Assembly (NCBI GenBank): GCA_004296815.1
Contig: SCVT01000264.1
Span: forward strand, 1-19,136
Direction: 5' to 3'
Source: Reyranella sp.
GTDB lineage: Bacteria; Pseudomonadota; Alphaproteobacteria; Reyranellales; Reyranellaceae
Length of the DNA stretch: 19,136 bases
Shown: piece by piece, positions 14,698 through 19,136 of the stretch
Numbering within the stretch: position 1 is the stretch's first letter
How the letters are laid out: every line of letters begins with the position of its first letter
Made by a program: the position numbers and the translations under genes
Notes under the pieces: generated by a model
Told to the model about the DNA's origin: nothing
Databases searched by the model: none
Seen by the model: only the letters and a program-made list of their open reading frames with translations

Positions 14698-15990
14698 GTG
14701 AGCGACGCCATCGTTCAGCGTCTGATGAGTCACCACCCGATGGTGATCACCATCGGGCTGGAGCGCATCGAACGCCTGCTGAAGCGGCTCGGATCGCCCG
14801 AGAAGAAGTTGCCGCCGCTGGTCCATGTCGCCGGCACCAACGGCAAGGGCTCGCTGGTCGCTTACTTGCGGGCAATGGCCGAGGCGGCCGGCTACCGCGT
14901 CCACGTCTACACCTCGCCGCATCTCGTGCGCTTCAACGAGCGCATCCGCATCGCCGGCCGGCTGATCGACGACCATGCGCTCGACGAGATGCTGACGGAG
15001 TGCGAGGAGGCGAACGGCGACACGCCCATCTCCTTCTTCGACATCACCACGGCGCTGGCCTTCCTCGCCTTCTCGCGGGTGCCCGCCGATCTCGGCATCA
15101 TCGAGGTCGGCATGGGCGGCCGCTACGACAGCACCAACGTGATCGAGCCCGCCCTCTCGGCGATCACGCCGATCGGCTACGACCACACGGGCTTCCTGGG
15201 CGACAAGCTCGAGGGCATCGCGGGCGAGAAGGCCGGCATCATCAAGCGCACCGTGCCGGTCGTGGTCGGCCGCCAGCGCGACGTGAGCGCGGCGGTCATC
15301 GCGGCCGAGGCCGCCAAGCTTGCCTCGCCGATGTTCCGCATGGGCCGCGAATGGCAGGTGACGCCGACGGCCCAGGGCTTCCGCTACGAGAGCGATCTCT
15401 CGACGATCGATCTGCCGGCACCGGCGCTGATCGGCGCACACCAGCTCGACAATGCCGCGACGGCGGTGGCCTGCATCGAGCGCCTGCGGGCCGCCAATTT
15501 CTCGATCGACGATCGCGCGATCGTCAAAGGTCTTTCCTCGGTAGAGTGGCCCGCGCGCCTGCAGCGGCTGACCAAGGGGCCACTGCCCGACGCCCTGCCG
15601 CCCGGCAGCGAGCTGTGGCTCGACGGCGGCCATAACGAGGATTGCGGGCTGGTGCTGGCGCGCCAGGCGGCCGAGTGGGCGAAGGAGCCGGCGCCGCTGC
15701 CGCTCCACCTGATCTTCTCGATGATGACGACCAAGGACGCCTCGGGCTTCCTGCGGCCGTTGGCCCGCTACGCCCAGTCGGCGCGCGCCGTGCCGTTCCC
15801 CGAGGGCCACAGCGCCTACACGCCGGCCGAGGCCTGCGCCAAGGCGGCCGAGGTCGGGCTCGACTGCGCACCCGCAAACGACATCGGCGCGGCGCTGGAA
15901 GACCTGTTGGCCAGCCAGCCCGCGCCGATGCGTGTTCTCATCTGTGGATCGCTCTACCTCGCCGGCGCGGTGCTCGACCGCAACGGCTGA
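14698..15990 (+). CDS. folC: Bifunctional folylpolyglutamate synthase/dihydrofolate synthase
   Basis: A 430-aa Mur-ligase-family enzyme that adds glutamate to dihydropteroate and to folates. The ATP P-loop is GTNGKGS (46-52). Other blocks are TSPHLVRFNERI, the Mg-binding GMGGRYDSTNV region, and FLGDKLEGIAGEKAGIIK. The C-terminal domain begins with LWLDGGHNED. Translation starts at a GTG (14698), 7 bp after accD, with no separate SD, so coupling to accD is likely. The gene ends 6 bp before the stop of the convergent trxA. Confidence 0.95.
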   Translation: MSDAIVQRLMSHHPMVITIGLERIERLLKRLGSPEKKLPPLVHVAGTNGKGSLVAYLRAMAEAAGYRVHVYTSPHLVRFNERIRIAGRLIDDHALDEMLTECEEANGDTPISFFDITTALAFLAFSRVPADLGIIEVGMGGRYDSTNVIEPALSAITPIGYDHTGFLGDKLEGIAGEKAGIIKRTVPVVVGRQRDVSAAVIAAEAAKLASPMFRMGREWQVTPTAQGFRYESDLSTIDLPAPALIGAHQLDNAATAVACIERLRAANFSIDDRAIVKGLSSVEWPARLQRLTKGPLPDALPPGSELWLDGGHNEDCGLVLARQAAEWAKEPAPLPLHLIFSMMTTKDASGFLRPLARYAQSARAVPFPEGHSAYTPAEACAKAAEVGLDCAPANDIGAALEDLLASQPAPMRVLICGSLYLAGAVLDRNG

Positions 15991-15996
15991 GCGTCC

Positions 15997-16317
15997 CTAC
16001 GAGACGACGGTGTTGATCCAGCTCACCAGCTTCTGCTTCGGCTCGGCGCCGATCTTGGTCGCGGCGACCTGGCCGTTCTTGAACAGCAGCAGGGTCGGAA
16101 TCGAGCGGACGCCGTAGCGCGTCGGCGCCATCGGGTTCTCGTCGATGTTGACCTTCACGACCTTGAGCTTGCCGTCCATCTCCTTGGCGATGTCTTCCAG
16201 CGACGGGCCGATCATGCGGCAGGGGCCGCACCACTCGGCCCAGAAGTCGACGAGGACGGGCGTGTCGGACTTCAGGACTTCCTGCTCGAAGGAAGCATCG
16301 GTTGCTTTGACGGTCAT
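15997..16317 (-). CDS. trxA: Thioredoxin
   Basis: A 106-aa classical thioredoxin, the general cytoplasmic disulfide reductant. The active site is WCGPC with C30 and C33, the buried aspartate is D24 (VDFWAEW), and the cis-proline is in SIPTLLLF. It carries no signal peptide. An SD GGGAGAA (16331-16325) precedes the ATG. It lies downstream of addA on the same strand with an 86-bp gap containing a hairpin, and converges on folC. The addA-trxA arrangement is common in alphaproteobacteria. Confidence 0.97.
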   Translation of the reverse strand: MTVKATDASFEQEVLKSDTPVLVDFWAEWCGPCRMIGPSLEDIAKEMDGKLKVVKVNIDENPMAPTRYGVRSIPTLLLFKNGQVAATKIGAEPKQKLVSWINTVVS

Positions 16318-16344
16318 CGGTGGGTTCTCCCAAAAACACTACAG

Positions 16345-16362
16345 GCCGGTCGATGGACCGGC
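16345..16362 (-). terminator. Hairpin between addA and trxA
   Basis: GCCGGTC (16345-16351) and GACCGGC (16356-16362) form a perfect 7-bp stem with a 4-nt loop. Read on the minus strand it is followed by CTGTAGTGTTTTTGGG, so a run of five T begins about 9 nt after the stem. It may be an imperfect terminator for addA, with trxA having its own promoter, or a 5' leader structure of trxA. The gap between T-run and stem weakens the terminator call. Confidence 0.4.
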
Positions 16363-16403
16363 GCCGCCCTTGGCCCTGAAGCTAGGAACGCGCCCCCTGC
16401 GAG

Positions 16404-19136
16404 TCAAGATGCGGCAGCATAAGGCATTGAATTGTCTAGGGTTTTGGCGTCGATCTCCATGAGCTGTGGGGCCGCCGTCCACAGCAAAAACGCACGCACC
16501 GTGCGGCCCGGATAGATCTGTTGCAGCAGCGCGCGATAGAGCGCGAGCTGGCGGCGATAGGCCAGCGCCACACCGTCGGCCGACGCGGGCGGCGGGCGGT
16601 TGGTCTTGAAGTCGACGATCAACACTTCCTTGTCGGACACCGCGAGCCGGTCGAGCTGGCCGCTCACCGTGAAGGTGCCGCGCGGCGTCCTCACCGTGCC
16701 GATCAACGGCACCTCGGCGCGCGAGGTCGCGGCGAACAGCGCGGCATGGGCGGGCGCCTCGATGACGTCCGCCACCTCACGCGCCCACTGCTCGACTTCT
16801 TCGACGGAGAGGCTGTGCGCAGGCTGGCCGAGGAAGCGCCGGGCCGCGGCGGAGCGTTCGCCCGCGGGAAGTGCAGGCAGCTGGCGCAGCAGCTCGTGCA
16901 GCAGCAGGCCACGCTGCCAGCGCTTGGTATCGTCCGGGGCGAGCGGGCTGTAGGCGCGCGGCTCGCTCGCGGCCTCGTCGGGCAGCGGCTGCGAGGGCGC
17001 GAGCGGTGTCGGCGGATCGGGCTCGCCCGGTGCGGCCTCACCCCACCAGTCGGGCAGCGGCGCCTCGTCGGCGATCGCCAGCTCCTGCTGCTCGGGCTCC
17101 TCGATATGGCCTTCGTTCACGAGTGCGTAGCCGTCGCCGCTCCAGCCGTCATCGCCGAGCGACGCCGTGAAGTCGAAGGGCTTGGTGGTTGCTCGGCCGC
17201 GCGGCAGCGGGCTCTCGGGATCGATCTCGGTCTCGCTGCTGGCGCGCAGGCCCGCCTCGATGCGCTCGTACCAGCAGCCACGGTCCTGTTTGCGCGCGCC
17301 GATCCAGCCGCCGACATAGAGCCGGTCCTCGGCGCGGGTCATGGCGACGTAGAGCAAGCGGTTCTGCTCCTCGAGCGAACGCTCGCGCGCCTCGGCGCGC
17401 CAGGCGCGGGCGGCCTCGTTGGCGTCGTCGGCGCGCGGCAGCCAGAGCTTGGCTTCGCCCTCGGCGCCCGACAGCAGGCGCTCGGTGTCGCGCGGCACGC
17501 GCGTCGTGTCGGGCAGGTAGACGATCGGCGCCTGCAGGCCCTTCGAGGCATGCACGGTGAGGATGCGCAGCTCGCGCCGCCGGTTCTGGTCGAGGTCGCG
17601 CTTGATCTCGCCGCCACCGGTCTCGAACCAGCGCAGGAAGCCCTGCAGCGAGCCGCCCTCGGTCCGCTGGTACTGCAGCGCGCGCGACAGCAGCTCGTCG
17701 ATCGGATCGCCGGCCTCGCGGCCCAGCCGTTCGAGCAGCCGGACGCGACCCTTCTCGGGACCGAGCGCCTGGGCGAAGAAGTCGAACGGCGTGCCGTAGT
17801 CGGCGCGCTTCAGCCACCCGGACAGGCGCTGGTACGCCGTCGTGAAAGGCGCCTCGTTGCTTCGTTCGCGCAATGCCCGCCAGAGATGGCCGGTGCGCTT
17901 CCAGGCCAGCGCGAAGAGCTGTTCTTCGTCGAGCCCGATCAACGGTGACTTCAGCAGCGCCGCGAGGTTGAGGTCGTCCTGCGGCAGCAGGACGAAGCGC
18001 GCCATCGCCAGCAGGTCCTGGATCGCGAGCTCCTCGCCGAGATTAAGGCGGTCGACGCCCGCCACCTCGACGCCCTCGCGCTTCAGCGACCGCACCAGCG
18101 CGTTCACGAACTCGTTGCGCCGCCGCACCAGCACCATGAAGTGGCCGGCATGGAGCAGCTCGCCGCCGCGCGCGCGGCGTTCCTTGCCGATCAGGCTCTT
18201 GGCGTGCGCGGCGATCAGGTCGGCCAGCCGCTGGTGCGGCAGCTTCAGGCCGGCCTGCAGCCCGTCGAGATCGGTCGTGTCGACCTTCTGCTCGTCGGCG
18301 CCGACCAGTGGCCACAGCTCGACGGTGCCCGGCTCGTTCTTGCGGCTGGGCAGGTGCATGACGTCGCCCGGCTCGGCGACGCCGCGCACGGCCTCGGGAT
18401 CGGCGAACACCCAGTCGACCGCGTCCAGCACGGCGGGCGTCGAACGGAAGGACACGTTGAGGTCGACCGGCTCGAACCTCTGCTCGGCGACGCGACTGCG
18501 CTCGTGGAACCACTCGCGCATTTCCTTGAGCTTGCGCGGATCGGCGCGCTGGAAGCCGAAGATCGACTGCTTGGTGTCGCCGACGGCGAAGATCGTGCGG
18601 CTGCGGTCGACGGCGCCGGCGCCGACAAAGAACTCCGTGGTCAGGCTGCGGATCACCTCCCACTGGTCGGGGTTGGTGTCCTGCGCCTCATCGACCAGCA
18701 CATGGTCGATGCCGCCATCGAGCTTGTAGAGCACCCAGGCAGCGCTCTCCGCGCCCTCGAGCAGGCGGCGCGTCGCCACGATCAGGTCGTCGTAGTCGAG
18801 CACGGCGCGGCGGCGCTTGGCGCGCGTGTAGCGGTCGGCAATGTCGAGACCCAGCCGCAGCAGGGCGATGGTGCGCTCGACCAGCGCCGCGCCGTTGATG
18901 CGGTCGAGCACCTCGGACAGCCGCTTGGCTTCGCGCAGCAGCACCTCCTCGATGCCGGGCATCGCCTCGATGGCGGCCTTGGTGGCAAGCCGCGACAGGA
19001 TCTCGCCCTTGGCGGTGAAGAAGGCCTTGCCGTAGCCGCCGAGCAGGGCTGGGCGGTCCTTGGAAGCCAGCCACTCGGCGATGATCTCGGCACGCACCTT
19101 GTCCTGCTTGCCGCCCTTGGCGAGTGCCCGCGCCGC
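16404..19136 (-). CDS. addA: Double-strand break repair helicase-nuclease AddA (5' end missing)
   Basis: About 910 residues of the AddA subunit, which with AddB resects DNA double-strand breaks for RecA loading. The frame stays open to the right edge of the window, so the start and Walker A region lie outside. Visible UvrD/RecB helicase motifs in order are VLVDEAQDTNPDQW (motif II, near 18680), AVGDTKQSIFGFQRADP (motif III), VSFRSTPAVLDAVD (motif IV), ILTVHASKGLQAPIVYLPD (motif V) and LLYVAMTRAEDRLYVGGW (motif VI). The C-terminal RecB-type nuclease has GQLDRL, IVDFKTNRPPP (catalytic D-x-K) and YRRQLALYR. The apparent GTG start at 19097 is only an internal codon. It is upstream of trxA in the same direction; addB is expected beyond the edge. 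Confidence 0.95.
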   Translation of the reverse strand, partial: AARALAKGGKQDKVRAEIIAEWLASKDRPALLGGYGKAFFTAKGEILSRLATKAAIEAMPGIEEVLLREAKRLSEVLDRINGAALVERTIALLRLGLDIADRYTRAKRRRAVLDYDDLIVATRRLLEGAESAAWVLYKLDGGIDHVLVDEAQDTNPDQWEVIRSLTTEFFVGAGAVDRSRTIFAVGDTKQSIFGFQRADPRKLKEMREWFHERSRVAEQRFEPVDLNVSFRSTPAVLDAVDWVFADPEAVRGVAEPGDVMHLPSRKNEPGTVELWPLVGADEQKVDTTDLDGLQAGLKLPHQRLADLIAAHAKSLIGKERRARGGELLHAGHFMVLVRRRNEFVNALVRSLKREGVEVAGVDRLNLGEELAIQDLLAMARFVLLPQDDLNLAALLKSPLIGLDEEQLFALAWKRTGHLWRALRERSNEAPFTTAYQRLSGWLKRADYGTPFDFFAQALGPEKGRVRLLERLGREAGDPIDELLSRALQYQRTEGGSLQGFLRWFETGGGEIKRDLDQNRRRELRILTVHASKGLQAPIVYLPDTTRVPRDTERLLSGAEGEAKLWLPRADDANEAARAWRAEARERSLEEQNRLLYVAMTRAEDRLYVGGWIGARKQDRGCWYERIEAGLRASSETEIDPESPLPRGRATTKPFDFTASLGDDGWSGDGYALVNEGHIEEPEQQELAIADEAPLPDWWGEAAPGEPDPPTPLAPSQPLPDEAASEPRAYSPLAPDDTKRWQRGLLLHELLRQLPALPAGERSAAARRFLGQPAHSLSVEEVEQWAREVADVIEAPAHAALFAATSRAEVPLIGTVRTPRGTFTVSGQLDRLAVSDKEVLIVDFKTNRPPPASADGVALAYRRQLALYRALLQQIYPGRTVRAFLLWTAAPQLMEIDAKTLDNSMPYAAAS

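Noticed and set aside
16521..17948. Plus-strand open frame (about 475 codons) opposite addA
   Set aside because: addA motifs are intact on the other strand throughout this stretch; the plus-strand product is repetitive Arg/Ala/Gly/Leu sequence without domain features.
1..19136. CRISPR arrays, tRNA or rRNA genes, insertion sequences, phage or toxin-antitoxin genes
   Set aside because: I looked for direct-repeat arrays, cloverleaf arms, transposase motifs and small paired genes on both strands and saw none.

Overview
This is a high-GC, gene-dense chromosomal window from what is most likely an alphaproteobacterium. The evidence is the gene order pyrF-trpF-(RidA-like)-trpB-trpA ... accD-folC with trxA and addA on the opposite strand, the AddA-type (not RecB-type) recombination helicase, and a long-chain polyprenyl diphosphate synthase. 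A Rhodospirillales or Hyphomicrobiales relative is plausible, but no rRNA or other taxonomic marker is present. Almost every base is coding. I see no tRNA, rRNA, IS element, CRISPR array or prophage gene, and no gene-free stretch longer than about 130 bp.

Layout. Bases 1-2561 hold a small catabolic operon: a FadR/GntR regulator preceded by a perfect 17-bp operator-like palindrome, a uronate dehydrogenase, and an N-carbamoyl-D-amino-acid hydrolase whose active-site residue numbers match the Agrobacterium enzyme. Bases 2562-3011 hold a SugE/Gdx-type SMR exporter. Its leader contains two perfect hairpins with ACGA and ACGG loops, the signature of the guanidine-II (mini-ykkC) riboswitch. This is the best regulatory find in the window.

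Bases 3034-5130 (minus strand) encode, in transcription order, a TrmN6-like tRNA methyltransferase, an S49 peptidase and a small NTF2/SnoaL-like protein. Divergent from them, bases 5184-7702 encode a polyprenyl diphosphate synthase (quinone side chain) and a glycerol kinase. Bases 7741-11820 are a pyrimidine/tryptophan run: pyrF, trpF, a RidA-family protein with a histone-H1-like lysine tail, trpB and trpA. ATGA overlaps couple pyrF/trpF and trpB/trpA. A perfect 11-bp inverted repeat lies just upstream of trpB and overlaps its ribosome binding site.

Bases 11817-12467 (minus) encode a GloC/YcbL-type glyoxalase II. Then come a secreted D-alanyl-D-alanine carboxypeptidase, accD and folC on the plus strand. 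The window ends with trxA and the C-terminal ~910 residues of addA on the minus strand; addA runs off the right edge.

Most genes are housekeeping: isoprenoid quinone, tryptophan, pyrimidine, fatty acid, folate, redox and DNA repair functions. The accessory part is the left 3 kb. I found no evidence for a wholly new multi-gene system. The points most worth following are the guanidine-II riboswitch/Gdx cassette, the trpB leader repeat, the tailed RidA protein inside the trp cluster, and the regulator's self-operator.
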